Source: an archaeon (GTDB lineage: Archaea > Nanobdellota > Nanobdellia > Woesearchaeales > GW2011-AR9). From it: a stretch of 9,718 bases of DNA. Position numbers and translations under genes: made by a program. How positions within the stretch are numbered: the stretch's first letter is position 1; each line of letters starts with the position of its first letter. Below are positions 1-6,311 of this stretch, piece by piece. The DNA lies in contig JAGVMW010000132.1 of the NCBI GenBank assembly GCA_020053615.1, forward strand, positions 1 through 9,718, written 5' to 3'. The notes under the pieces are model-generated. The model was not told where the DNA came from, did no database searches, and worked only from the letters and a program-made list of their open reading frames with translations.

Positions 1-1
1 A

Positions 2-85
2 TTGTTAAATGTAAGTTTATCGATATCCACAAATGAGGGAGATTGGCTCAGTTTTAAGGTTTTTCTGACTACTCAAAAAAGGTGA
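2..85 (+). CDS. C-terminal end of an upstream protein (partial)
   Basis: This is the only frame on either strand open from the window edge across the first 80 bases. It gives 27 residues ending KVFLTTQKR before a TGA at 83-85. The peptide alternates hydrophobic and polar residues (NVSLSIS, WLSFKVFL), which is protein-like and would suit beta strands, but it is too short to assign a family. It would be convergent with the minus-strand nuclease gene ending at 245, with the nested palindrome between the two. An open run of 27 codons can arise by chance, so the call is weak. Confidence 0.35.
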   Translation: MLNVSLSISTNEGDWLSFKVFLTTQKR

Positions 86-107
86 ATCGCTTTCGGAGAA
101 CAATCAT

Positions 108-236
108 ATTTGTTTAGCATCTTTGAAATTCCAGAAGGAGATGTCGAGAGAGTGACATCCCCGAATGGGGCAAGTCCCCCTGTCACTCTCGCAGAATTCA
201 CTAGAAAGAATTTCAACCTTATGATGCTAAACAAAT
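108..236. repeat. Nested 129-bp imperfect palindrome
   Basis: Three concentric inverted repeats share one centre. The outer arms are 108-121 and 223-236 (14 bp, perfect, ATTTGTTTAGCATC and its complement). The middle arms are 124-131 and 208-215 (8 bp, TGAAATTC). The inner arms are 148-157 and 181-190 (10 bp, GAGAGTGACA). The 23-nt centre can form either of two mutually exclusive hairpins: CCCC 159-162 with GGGG 167-170, or GGGG 167-170 with CCCC 177-180. It lies between convergent genes, 8 bp past the nuclease stop codon. It may be a transcript-end stem-loop or a small non-autonomous palindromic element. No flanking target duplication was seen. Confidence 0.85.
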
Positions 237-244
237 CCCTTTCC

Positions 245-955
245 TCAAATCCATCCCAGAAAGTGTTTCTCTTTCATCTTCTCGTAAGCAAAGTCCATCA
301 GAAATTTCAGATTCTCAATATCCGCTTGATTATACTTCAACAGTAATCTTAATGCTTCTTCATCGCCTCTTTTGTATCTATGCCACAATCTTACTGCTTC
401 AAAACCGTCCACTTCTTTTATGTCTTCATCTCGGGATAGTCCCATAGCTCGTTCAATGTACTTCAACCCACCGGAATAACCCAATTCCCGGAGAATGTAA
501 CGCAAGTCAATATGGAACTTCTCAAAATTAATCTCCGGATATTTGGCTTTCAGGAAAGGAACATCAAAACATTTCCCGTTGAAAGTGATGATGGTGGAGT
601 ATTTGGATATTTCTTCCGGAAATTCGTGCATATTCTTATCTTTAACAAAAAGCTTACTATTCTGCCCATCATATATTCCAATTACGGTAACATCATTGAA
701 ATGCTTGCTTAATCCGGTAGTTTCGATATCCAAGAAACAGTAGGGAAATTCTTTGTACGCTCGCCAGTGCTGGTTTTTAGGCAGCCGCTGCAGGAAGAAT
801 TGTGGATTGTTTTCTTCTATTGCTTTTTTAGACTCGAGAATCTGCGAATGTAGCTCATGCGTCTCAGAAATTTCGTCCCAATGCAAGAGGTTGGACTTCC
901 ATAACTCCAATTCTTTATGTTCTGACACCAAATGGCAAAAAGTATTCTTTAACAT
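245..955 (-). CDS. RNase H-like (YprB-type, DEDD) 3'-5' exonuclease
   Basis: The 236-residue protein carries a DEDD exonuclease-type RNase H fold. Exo I is FLDIETTGL, with D76 and E78. Exo II is TFNGKCFDVPFL, with N126 and D131, followed by HIDLR with D150. Exo III is KYNQADIENL, with D212. The FNG..FD..FL pattern and a Y-x3-D third motif are typical of the YprB/PF13482 ribonuclease H-like family, thought to be two-metal-ion 3'-5' exonucleases; the substrate is unknown. Residues 1-65 are charged and helical and probably form an accessory segment. All four expected acidic residues are present, so activity is likely. The ATG at 955 is preferred because a TATA-like box lies 30-39 bp upstream, giving a very short leader. 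The gene is convergent with the upstream fragment and divergent from the RhuM gene. Confidence 0.85.
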   Translation of the reverse strand: MLKNTFCHLVSEHKELELWKSNLLHWDEISETHELHSQILESKKAIEENNPQFFLQRLPKNQHWRAYKEFPYCFLDIETTGLSKHFNDVTVIGIYDGQNSKLFVKDKNMHEFPEEISKYSTIITFNGKCFDVPFLKAKYPEINFEKFHIDLRYILRELGYSGGLKYIERAMGLSRDEDIKEVDGFEAVRLWHRYKRGDEEALRLLLKYNQADIENLKFLMDFAYEKMKEKHFLGWI

Positions 956-984
956 CTATGCACCGAAAGCAGAGTTAGTTCAAT

Positions 985-994
985 CTATTTAAAA
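985..994 (-). promoter_or_regulatory. Probable TATA box of the RNase H-like gene
   Basis: On the minus strand TTTTAAATAG is centred about 35 bp before the ATG at 955. Transcription would start near 962, giving a leader of only a few bases. No Shine-Dalgarno site is visible, which agrees with near-leaderless initiation. Confidence 0.4.
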
Positions 995-1083
995 GATTGT
1001 TGTTCTGGAGAATATAATTTCAGCATCCAGCAATATCCCTCAGAAACATTTATCAATTCTAGCTCTTTACAATAAATCTTATT

Positions 1084-1087
1084 GAGG
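1084..1087 (+). promoter_or_regulatory. Ribosome binding site deciding the RhuM start
   Basis: GAGG lies 10 nt before the ATG at 1098 but only 1 nt before an in-frame TTG at 1089. The spacing therefore supports 1098 as the true start. A weak TATA-like TTTATCAA at 1049-1056 would place transcription initiation just upstream of this site. Confidence 0.5.
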
Positions 1088-1097
1088 ATTGCCTAAA

Positions 1098-2126
1098 ATG
1101 ACCAAAGAACTAACCATCAAAGATGAAATGACAGAATTTTTATTATATCATTCTCCTAATGGTGAAATTAAAGTAGAGGTCTTTTTCCACAACGAGAACA
1201 TTTGGCTTACTCAAAAGAGGATGGCTGAATTGTTCGATGTTGAGGTTAATACCATCAATTATCACTTAAAAGAGATATTTAAATCTGGCGAATTAGATGA
1301 ATCTTCAACTATTCGAAAATGTAGAATAGTTCAAAAGGAAGGAACAAGAGACATTGAAAGAGAAACCGAATTTTATAACCTCGATGCCATCATTTCCGTA
1401 GGATACAGAGTTAATTCTGCTAAAGCAACCCAATTTAGGATATGGGCGACCAAAGTCTTGCGTGAATATGTCATCAAAGGCTTTGCTATGGATGATGAGA
1501 GGCTTAAAAATGGCAAATATTTTGGTAAAGATTATTTTAAAGAACTGCTAGAAAGAATTCGCTCTATTCGTGCTAGTGAAAGAAGAATTTACCAGCAGAT
1601 AACCGATATTTTCGCTGAATGTAGTATTGATTATAACCCTCGTTCGGAGATTACTACCGAATTCTATGCTACAGTTCAGAACAAATTTCATTATGCCATA
1701 ACCGGACAAACTGCTGCGGAGAGGATTTACGACAAAGCCAATGCTAAACAGAAGTATATGGGCTTGACAACTTGGAAACAAGCTCCACAAGGAAGAATTT
1801 TGAAATCTGATGCCATAATTGCTAAAAATTATCTGGCAGAACCAGAAATTAAGAAGTTAGAAAGAACCGTTTCAAGCTTTTTTGATTATATTGAGAGAAT
1901 CATTGAGAACAGAACAGTTATGAAAATGAAAGATTTAGCCGAAAGTGTCAATAAGTTCCTAGAATTTAATGAGTTTCGGGTTTTTGAAGGGAAAGGCAAA
2001 GTTTCTTTTAAGCAGGCGGAAGAAAAAGCTCTCCAAGAATATGAATTATTTAATAAAACTCAAAAGATAGATTCGGATTTTGATAAGTTTAGCAAAAATT
2101 TATTGGAGAAGGAAGAAAATACTTAA
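1098..2126 (+). CDS. RhuM family protein (virulence-RhuM, PF13310 type)
   Basis: The 342-residue product matches the RhuM family over most of its length. An N-terminal segment (about 35-62) contains WLTQKRMAELFDVEVNTI, a helix-turn-helix-like motif. It is followed by a block (about 92-128) with FYNLDAIISVGYRVNS and ATQFRIWATKVLREY, the hallmark of the family and similar to BRO-N-type DNA-binding domains. The C-terminal half is helical and charged (ERIYDKANAKQKYMGL, FFDYIERIIENR). RhuM was named from a Salmonella pathogenicity island; its biochemical role is unknown, and homologues are scattered through bacterial and archaeal accessory regions, often near restriction or mobile genes. That distribution suggests horizontal transfer. 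The start is set by GAGG at 1084-1087. The radical SAM gene follows after 11 bp on the same strand, so the two may be co-transcribed. Confidence 0.88.
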   Translation: MTKELTIKDEMTEFLLYHSPNGEIKVEVFFHNENIWLTQKRMAELFDVEVNTINYHLKEIFKSGELDESSTIRKCRIVQKEGTRDIERETEFYNLDAIISVGYRVNSAKATQFRIWATKVLREYVIKGFAMDDERLKNGKYFGKDYFKELLERIRSIRASERRIYQQITDIFAECSIDYNPRSEITTEFYATVQNKFHYAITGQTAAERIYDKANAKQKYMGLTTWKQAPQGRILKSDAIIAKNYLAEPEIKKLERTVSSFFDYIERIIENRTVMKMKDLAESVNKFLEFNEFRVFEGKGKVSFKQAEEKALQEYELFNKTQKIDSDFDKFSKNLLEKEENT

Positions 2127-2137
2127 TTTAAAGAACC

Positions 2138-3433
2138 ATGCTCCCACCCCTCCTTATCTACCCGCCGTTCTGTACTCCCGCCAGCCCGCCTTATTCTTTG
2201 ACGCACTTGAATGCCAAGCTGGGAAATAAGTGTGAAATATTAGATTTGAATGTAAAGTTCCATAACTTGAAGTTTCCGCAATTTGGAAGATATTTCCGTC
2301 AGGGAGACTGGAACTTTAAAGAATATGCTAAGCAGTGTAAAGAATATGATTATTTATCTGGAAAATGCTATTCTGAGAATAATAAAAAGATCATCCATCA
2401 GGAAACTCCCGAATTGTTTAACGAATTGCTACAGGAAATTCTTTCACGGAAGCCAAAAGTGGCGGGGTTCAGTTTAGTTTATTCCAGCCAAGTGTTTTAT
2501 ACGTATGCATTGATTAAAGAGTTGAAAAAATGCGGGATAAGATGTTTTGTGGGCGGTCCAGCAGTAACGCATCAACTCACGGATATTGCAGAAACGGATT
2601 TCTCGGAGTTTATGCAAGAAAAAGTATTGCCAATGGACTTTTCAGTATTTCAATCTAAAGATTATTTCACTCCAGAATTAGTCATTCCATTAAAAACTTG
2701 TAGCGCTTGTACTCATCAGAGATGTGCTTTCTGCACTCATCACCAGCATTTGAAATATGAAGAGTACGATTTGGAATGGATCAAACAATCAATTATCAAA
2801 TCTAAAGCCAAAAAAATATTCTTTATTGATGATATGATTTCCAAGAAAAGATTATTGCAATTGGCTGAAACAATCAAATCTCTAAATGTTCAATGGATGT
2901 GCCAGCTTCGCCCCACTAAAGAGCTGGATAAAGATACGTTTAAGAAATTGTATGATTCTGGAGCGCGAGCATTATTCTGGGGGATAGAAAGCGGTTCCGA
3001 CCGAATTTTAAAACTGATGAACAAAGGAACAAATATCGATGACATAGCGAAAGTGCTGCAAGATGCGCATGAAGTTGGAATTAAGAACGTCAGTTATATT
3101 ATGTTCGGCTTTCCTACGGAGACTAAGCAGGAATTTTTGGATACGGTCTTGTTCTTAGAAAAGAATAAAGATAATTTTGATTTAGTTACCATCTCTAGCT
3201 TCGGGCTGCAGAAAGGAGCAATTATTTTTGAGCATCCGGAGAAGTTCGGAATTGATAAGGTTGAGATTAAAGAGAGAACACTGCTGGAACCTAAAATAAC
3301 TTTTACGGTTAAAGAAGGTTTGAATGCAGAAGAATTATCTCAATTGCGGAAGGAATATCGGCATAGGTTGAGTAAATTGAACAAACTCCCGCAAGGGATG
3401 AATTTCTTTAGGGAGCATACGTTGGTGGGTTAG
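2138..3433 (+). CDS. Radical SAM protein with B12-binding-like N-terminus
   Basis: The protein has 431 residues. Residues 1-145 start with MLPPLLIYPPF and contain KVAGFSLVYSSQ and RCFVGGPAVT, in the order of the cobalamin-binding Rossmann domain found in many COG1032 proteins. The radical SAM barrel follows. Its cluster motif is C191-x4-C196-x2-C199 (ACTHQRCAFC), the one-residue-longer variant of C-x3-C-x2-C, with an extra C188 nearby. FFIDDM (about 228-233), WGIESGS (281-287) and MFGFPTETKQE (322-332) are typical barrel motifs for SAM binding. Such enzymes cleave S-adenosylmethionine to a 5'-deoxyadenosyl radical; the substrate here cannot be told. No clear Shine-Dalgarno site precedes the ATG, and it begins 11 bp after RhuM. 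Its stop is 3 bp from the stop of the convergent NrtR-like gene. Confidence 0.85.
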   Translation: MLPPLLIYPPFCTPASPPYSLTHLNAKLGNKCEILDLNVKFHNLKFPQFGRYFRQGDWNFKEYAKQCKEYDYLSGKCYSENNKKIIHQETPELFNELLQEILSRKPKVAGFSLVYSSQVFYTYALIKELKKCGIRCFVGGPAVTHQLTDIAETDFSEFMQEKVLPMDFSVFQSKDYFTPELVIPLKTCSACTHQRCAFCTHHQHLKYEEYDLEWIKQSIIKSKAKKIFFIDDMISKKRLLQLAETIKSLNVQWMCQLRPTKELDKDTFKKLYDSGARALFWGIESGSDRILKLMNKGTNIDDIAKVLQDAHEVGIKNVSYIMFGFPTETKQEFLDTVLFLEKNKDNFDLVTISSFGLQKGAIIFEHPEKFGIDKVEIKERTLLEPKITFTVKEGLNAEELSQLRKEYRHRLSKLNKLPQGMNFFREHTLVG

Positions 3434-3436
3434 CTT

Positions 3437-4093
3437 TTATCCTTTCCTTCTAAATTCATACAACTCTGCCGGTCTATGCGCCCCTTCCATTTTCTTCTTC
3501 TTCAACGGCTTTAGAATCTTCATCTCCAGCAGCTTCTTGCGGAAATTTCTTTTATCTTGCGGTTCATGCAGAATTACTTCATAAGCTTTCTGCAATTCCG
3601 TCAAAGTAAACTCTTCTGGCATCAGTTGAAATGCAAAATCGCTTTCAATCACTTTCTTCCTTAACCTGGAGATAGCATATTCAATAATCTTTTTATGGTC
3701 AAAACCAAGCTCCGGCAGCTCATACACCGAATGCCAATGAAATTTGTCGCTGTCCTGAAGCTCTATTTTGCTGGAATCAACCAATCCATAATATACTATA
3801 GTTACGGTTCTGATTCGGGTATCGCGCTTTAATTCCTGCCCAAAGGTATATAATTGTTCCAAGAAAACAAAATTAGGATTTATTCCTGCTTTCAGTTTCA
3901 AAGCCATTCGTGCAGTTTCTTCAATTGGTTCATCGTATCGCACAAATCTTCCTGGAAGGGCATGCTTGCCGAAATAAGGCTCTTCTTCTCTTCTAACTAA
4001 ACCAACTTTCAGGTCATTATTCTTGATAGTGAAGAGAACTACGTCTACCGCTAATCCGGGGCGGTTAAATTTATGGATATCGTCTTCTTTCAT
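3437..4093 (-). CDS. NrtR-like Nudix/winged-helix regulator, degenerate Nudix box
   Basis: The 218-residue protein has an N-terminal Nudix fold (about 10-145; FNRPGLAVDVVLFTI, VGLVRREEEPYFGKHALPG) joined to a C-terminal winged helix (about 158-217; FTLTELQKAYEVILHEPQDK, RNFRKKLLEMKIL, then RPAELYEF). This is the layout of NrtR/NadQ regulators of NAD-linked genes, whose Nudix domain senses ADP-ribose-type ligands. Aligned to GX5EX7REUXEEXGU, residues 49-71 read R49 for the glycine, M63-A64 for RE and L67-K68 for EE. The metal-binding glutamates are therefore missing and hydrolysis is unlikely. A ligand-sensing transcription factor is the best reading. It is divergent from the HIT gene across 65 bp and may regulate that shared promoter. 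Confidence 0.85.
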   Translation of the reverse strand: MKEDDIHKFNRPGLAVDVVLFTIKNNDLKVGLVRREEEPYFGKHALPGRFVRYDEPIEETARMALKLKAGINPNFVFLEQLYTFGQELKRDTRIRTVTIVYYGLVDSSKIELQDSDKFHWHSVYELPELGFDHKKIIEYAISRLRKKVIESDFAFQLMPEEFTLTELQKAYEVILHEPQDKRNFRKKLLEMKILKPLKKKKMEGAHRPAELYEFRRKG

Positions 4094-4126
4094 AGTGTAG
4101 GTATTACGATAAGTAAAATGGGAATG

Positions 4127-4134
4127 TTTATAAA
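4127..4134. promoter_or_regulatory. Shared palindromic TATA box of a divergent promoter
   Basis: TTTATAAA sits in the 65-bp gap between the NrtR-like gene and the HIT gene. Its centre is about 28 bp before the HIT ATG, so that mRNA would be leaderless. It is about 38 bp before the NrtR-like ATG, which would leave a leader of roughly 10 nt. No other strong TATA candidate is present in the gap. Confidence 0.6.
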
Positions 4135-4158
4135 ATTATCTTAATTACGGATAACAAA

Positions 4159-4560
4159 ATGGACTGCATCTTCTGCAAAATAGGAAAAAGTGAAATCCCT
4201 GCACACAAAGTGTACGAAGACAAATACTGCTTCGCTTTCCTAGATATCAAGCCTCATGCTAAAGGGCACACAGTGGTAATCCCAAAGAAACATGCCGTAA
4301 CTTTATTTGATTTAGACGATACTTCAGCTAAAGAATTGTTGCTGGGAGTAAAGAAAGTTATGACCATCCTGCAGAAAAAACTTTCTCCTGATGGCTTCAA
4401 CGTCGGCTGGAATCAGGGCAGTGAAGCTGGACAAGTTGTACCGCATCTGCACATTCATATTATGCCTCGTTACATTGGCGACGGTGGCGGTAGTATGCAT
4501 TCCATCATCAAGAATCCAGGAGAGCTGGGTGTAGAAGAAGTGGCCAAAAAGTTTAAATAG
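4159..4560 (+). CDS. HIT family nucleotide hydrolase/transferase
   Basis: The 133-residue protein is a complete HIT (histidine triad) protein of the HINT/bacterial-type branch. It begins MDCIFCKIGKSEIPAHKVYE, where C3 and C6 mark the usual N-terminal zinc-knuckle half. FLDIKPHAKGHTVVIPKKH (residues 27-45) is the conserved core strand region. NVGWNQGSEAGQVVPHLHIH (81-100) carries the catalytic triad H96-x-H98-x-H100. These enzymes hydrolyse purine nucleoside phosphoramidates or AMP-linked substrates through a nucleotidylated histidine, in the cytoplasm. The length is normal and no key residue is missing. The gene appears leaderless from the TATA box at 4127-4134. The possible NrtR-like regulator is its divergent neighbour, and the antitoxin gene starts 25 bp after its stop. 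Confidence 0.95.
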   Translation: MDCIFCKIGKSEIPAHKVYEDKYCFAFLDIKPHAKGHTVVIPKKHAVTLFDLDDTSAKELLLGVKKVMTILQKKLSPDGFNVGWNQGSEAGQVVPHLHIHIMPRYIGDGGGSMHSIIKNPGELGVEEVAKKFK

Positions 4561-4566
4561 TAGTTC

Positions 4567-4583
4567 TGTTTACACTGTATACA
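4567..4583 (+). promoter_or_regulatory. Candidate antitoxin operator, tandem TGTWTACA
   Basis: TGTTTACA (4567-4574) and the perfect palindrome TGTATACA (4576-4583) are repeated with a 9-bp period, ending 2 bp before the antitoxin ATG. Ribbon-helix-helix antitoxins commonly bind short tandem half-sites at about one helical turn and repress their own operon. The position immediately at the start codon fits autoregulation. Binding is inferred, not shown. Confidence 0.5.
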
Positions 4584-4585
4584 TC

Positions 4586-4888
4586 ATGACGCAAATAATA
4601 TCTGTGAGAGTGTCGCCTAAGGTTAAAGCAGAGTTAGACCTAATGGTAAAAGAAGAGAAATTTGAACAGACTTCTGAAGCGGCAAGAAAAGTTTTAGCAA
4701 TAGGATTAGAAGAATGGAGAAAAGAGAGAGCATTATCTCTATTTAATGCGAGAAGAGTTACTTTATCTAAAGGAGCCGCATTAGCTCAGATGAATGTATG
4801 GGACTTCTCTGATTTAATTAAAGAACAGGGGACACAGTGGATTAAAGAAAAAAGATTTATTGAGAGGGATCTTGCTAGAGGAATCTAA
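4586..4888 (+). CDS. Antitoxin, ribbon-helix-helix plus UPF0175-like domain
   Basis: The 100-residue protein begins with a ribbon-helix-helix signature. A beta strand (TQIISVRVSP, residues 2-11) is followed by two helices (KVKAELDLMVKEEKFEQTSE and AARKVLAIGLEEW, to about 44). Residues 46-80 (ERALSLFNARRVTLSKGAAL, then AQMNVWDFSDLI) resemble the short UPF0175 module, which often accompanies DUF3368 genes. The C-terminal tail is basic and acidic in blocks, as expected of a toxin-wrapping region. Its stop lies 2 bp before the toxin ATG, the classic antitoxin-first order. The protein probably neutralises the PIN-like toxin and represses its own promoter through the repeats at 4567-4583. Confidence 0.8.
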   Translation: MTQIISVRVSPKVKAELDLMVKEEKFEQTSEAARKVLAIGLEEWRKERALSLFNARRVTLSKGAALAQMNVWDFSDLIKEQGTQWIKEKRFIERDLARGI

Positions 4889-4890
4889 GA

Positions 4891-5406
4891 ATGACCACAT
4901 TAGTATTTGATTCCACACCATTAATACATTTATCTAAAGTTAAAATATTAGAAAAAGTAAGTGAATTAAAGTCAATTAAACTAATTCCCTCATTAGTTTA
5001 TCAAGAAGTGATTATTGGTTCAGAAGAAAGAGATGATGCGACATATTTGAACTGCTTGGTAGAGAAAGGCATATTCAAAGTTGTAGAAGTAAAAGAGATA
5101 ATAAAAAATTTACCAACAGTTAGATTATCTGATGCCGATATTCAGGTATTAAGCCTTACCAAAGAGAGAAAATGTCTCGCAGTGATGGATGAAGAAACAG
5201 GCAGGAGAGTTGCAGAACAACTAAACATTGAGACTATCGGTTCTGCAGGTATTTTGTTCGCTTTGCTAAAACAGAAGATAATTACCACAGAAGAGTTTAG
5301 GACTGCTTTTAACAACATGGTTGACAATGGCTGGTTTTGTTCAGCGGCATTGTATTCTTATGTGATAGAAGAAATGGAAAGAATAAGTGCTAATAAACGA
5401 ACGTAG
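4891..5406 (+). CDS. DUF3368 PIN-domain toxin (VapC-like ribonuclease)
   Basis: The 171-residue protein has the DUF3368/PIN layout: FDSTPLIHLSK (D7), LIPSLVYQEV (E39), RLSDADIQVLSLTKER (D81, D83), VMDEETGRRVAEQL (D100, E101), and IGSAGILFALLKQKII. These acidic residues form the PIN metal site of VapC-type toxins, which cleave RNA. LSxADxQ plus DExxGRxxA identifies the DUF3368 subgroup. All catalytic acids are intact, so it is probably active. It follows its antitoxin by 2 bp and ends 63 bp before the tRNA-Met gene. Many VapC toxins cut tRNA; whether this one acts on its tRNA neighbours is speculation. Confidence 0.85.
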   Translation: MTTLVFDSTPLIHLSKVKILEKVSELKSIKLIPSLVYQEVIIGSEERDDATYLNCLVEKGIFKVVEVKEIIKNLPTVRLSDADIQVLSLTKERKCLAVMDEETGRRVAEQLNIETIGSAGILFALLKQKIITTEEFRTAFNNMVDNGWFCSAALYSYVIEEMERISANKRT

Positions 5407-5436
5407 AAGAAGTTTAAGTAATTTCCCAGCAAAAAC

Positions 5437-5445
5437 CTTATAAAA
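5437..5445 (+). promoter_or_regulatory. TATA box of the tRNA-Met gene
   Basis: CTTATAAAA is centred 29 bp before the tRNA 5' end at 5470. The tRNA-Ser gene shows the same TATA-to-tRNA spacing. Confidence 0.65.
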
Positions 5446-5508
5446 CCGCTTATTTCTTCCTCATTAACTGGCGGTGTGGCTTAGCTTGGCTATAGCACAA
5501 CGCTCATA

Positions 5509-5553
5509 TGTTTGAGCTATGAGGCAGAAATGCTGATGAAAAAATACTGAGCT
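5509..5553 (+). other. tRNA-Met intron 1, 45 nt, position 37/38
   Basis: This is a canonical bulge-helix-bulge. The central helix is CTCA (5503-5506) with TGAG (5548-5551). The 3-nt bulges are TAT (5507-5509) and CTA (5552-5554), and each is cut after its second base. The string TGAGCTA occurs twice (5513-5519 and 5548-5554), so the intron contains a decoy of its own 3' splice site. Only the second copy restores the anticodon stem. Confidence 0.9.
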
Positions 5554-5575
5554 ACGTTGGGATCCCGAGTTCAAA

Positions 5576-5605
5576 TAATCAATGAGAAATGCATTGGTTT
5601 GATTG
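5576..5605 (+). other. tRNA-Met intron 2, 30 nt, T loop 59/60
   Basis: This intron uses the same cutting register as intron 1. The 3-nt bulges are 5574-5576 and 5604-5606. The central helix 5570-5573 with 5600-5603 has three pairs plus a U-U. The internal helix has 8 bp (5577-5584 with 5592-5599) and a 7-nt loop. Excision joins A59 to T60 and restores the 7-nt loop TTCAAAT on the CCGAG/CTCGG stem. Confidence 0.88.
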
Positions 5606-5620
5606 TCTCGGCACCGCCAC

Positions 5621-5627
5621 TTTTTTT
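5621..5627 (+). terminator. T-run terminator of tRNA-Met
   Basis: Seven consecutive T residues start 2 nt after the discriminator base, a usual archaeal termination signal. The run overlaps the stop codon of the convergent LAGLIDADG gene. Confidence 0.7.
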
Positions 5628-6300
5628 AATAATAACCTCTCTCTTTCCAGAGTAAATATTTCTTAATGTGTTTATTGTTGGAAAAGCCAAATAAACTTAG
5701 ATATTTATTGAGGTTGTCTTGACCATTAAGATTTAGCACATGGATTTTGTATCCTACTCCCCTAATTTCTTGAGAGATTGAAGGCTTTAACCCAAAATCT
5801 TTGAAAATCTGCTCAAGTTGCTTAATTAATGGTTCTGAGATATTACATACTTTAATGTTGGGATAATTTCTTTTTGTGCCTCTAAACGGCTTTCTAAATC
5901 TTATGCAGCCATCAGTATCTACAATTCCCCTAACACAATTTCTAATGTAAAGATCATTTTCCATAATCCAATCAGGAATGATTATTTCTTTCTTCTTGCC
6001 CATCGGTAAACCTAATTTTTGCTTGAACAACACTAAATCTTTCTTAGTGTAAACTAAACAGGAACTATTGTTTTTCTTTCTTTCAGATGGAAGTAGATTG
6101 TACAACAACTTCATAAGAGTTTTAACATAATCTCGATATTCTGCATCATCTACTAAATGGCTGCTGTAAACGTATCCCCAATGATTTTTGTTTCCAGAAC
6201 GATAAAGATTCATACTTCCATCACCAATGTGAATTCCGGTTTCTTCAGCTAATTCTTTACTGAATTTAGGTAATGTTATTAATTGAATGGTTTTGTTCAT
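5626..6300 (-). CDS. Free-standing LAGLIDADG homing endonuclease
   Basis: The 224-residue protein has two LAGLIDADG motifs, LAEETGIHIGDGS (17-29, acid D27) and VRGIVDTDGCI (123-133, acids D128 and D130). It is therefore a single-chain, pseudo-symmetric enzyme expected to cut a long asymmetric DNA site. Downstream basic segments (RFRKPFRGTKR, KPSISQEIRGVGYKIHVLNL) suit DNA contact. Length and motif spacing look complete and both motif acids are kept, so it may be active. It is not inside an intron or intein. It ends on the tRNA-Met terminator and its reading frame points at the tRNA 3' end. Its start has a strong AGGAGG site, unlike most genes here, which hints at separate origin. Some archaeal LAGLIDADG proteins act as intron maturases, an alternative role. 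Confidence 0.88.
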   Translation of the reverse strand: MNKTIQLITLPKFSKELAEETGIHIGDGSMNLYRSGNKNHWGYVYSSHLVDDAEYRDYVKTLMKLLYNLLPSERKKNNSSCLVYTKKDLVLFKQKLGLPMGKKKEIIIPDWIMENDLYIRNCVRGIVDTDGCIRFRKPFRGTKRNYPNIKVCNISEPLIKQLEQIFKDFGLKPSISQEIRGVGYKIHVLNLNGQDNLNKYLSLFGFSNNKHIKKYLLWKERGYY

Positions 6301-6305
6301 TTTAT

Positions 6306-6311
6306 CCTCCT
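6306..6311 (-). promoter_or_regulatory. Strong Shine-Dalgarno site of the LAGLIDADG gene
   Basis: AGGAGG on the minus strand lies 5 nt before the ATG at 6300 and fixes that start. The leaderless-type genes nearby, such as the HIT gene, lack such a site. Confidence 0.75.

Larger units (their letters stand above)
5470..5619 (+). tRNA. tRNA-Met(CAU), two introns
   Basis: The acceptor stem pairs GGCGGTG (5470-5476) perfectly with CACCGCC (5612-5618), with A73 at 5619 and no encoded CCA. The D arm runs 5479-5496. The anticodon stem is CAACG (5498-5502) with CGTTG (5555-5559). The loop reads CUCAUA plus A38, giving anticodon CAU at 5505-5507. The T arm is CCGAG-TTCAAA/T-CTCGG, split by an intron. 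Removing 5509-5553 and 5576-5605 leaves a standard 75-nt tRNA. The anticodon stem lacks the three G-C pairs of initiators. The GTGGCTTAGCT start of the D arm looks like elongator tRNA-Met; tRNA-Ile2 (C34 to agmatidine) cannot be fully excluded. Confidence 0.92.

Noticed and set aside
110..346. 78-codon open frame on the plus strand near the left end.
   Set aside because: It crosses the nested palindrome and the antisense of the nuclease C-terminus, and has no credible ribosome site.
1089..1097. TTG start for the RhuM gene, adding three residues.
   Set aside because: The GAGG ribosome site would be only 1 nt away. The ATG at 1098 has proper spacing.
5509..5553. Box C/D sRNA inside tRNA-Met intron 1 (UGATGA-like and CTGA boxes present), as in haloarchaeal tRNA-Trp introns.
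   Set aside because: The boxes are about 10 nt apart and the whole intron is 45 nt, too short for a normal guide RNA with C, D', C' and D boxes. The CTGA is explained by the splice motif.
5470..5619. Initiator tRNA-Met.
   Set aside because: The anticodon stem CAACG/CGTTG lacks the three consecutive G-C pairs typical of initiators.
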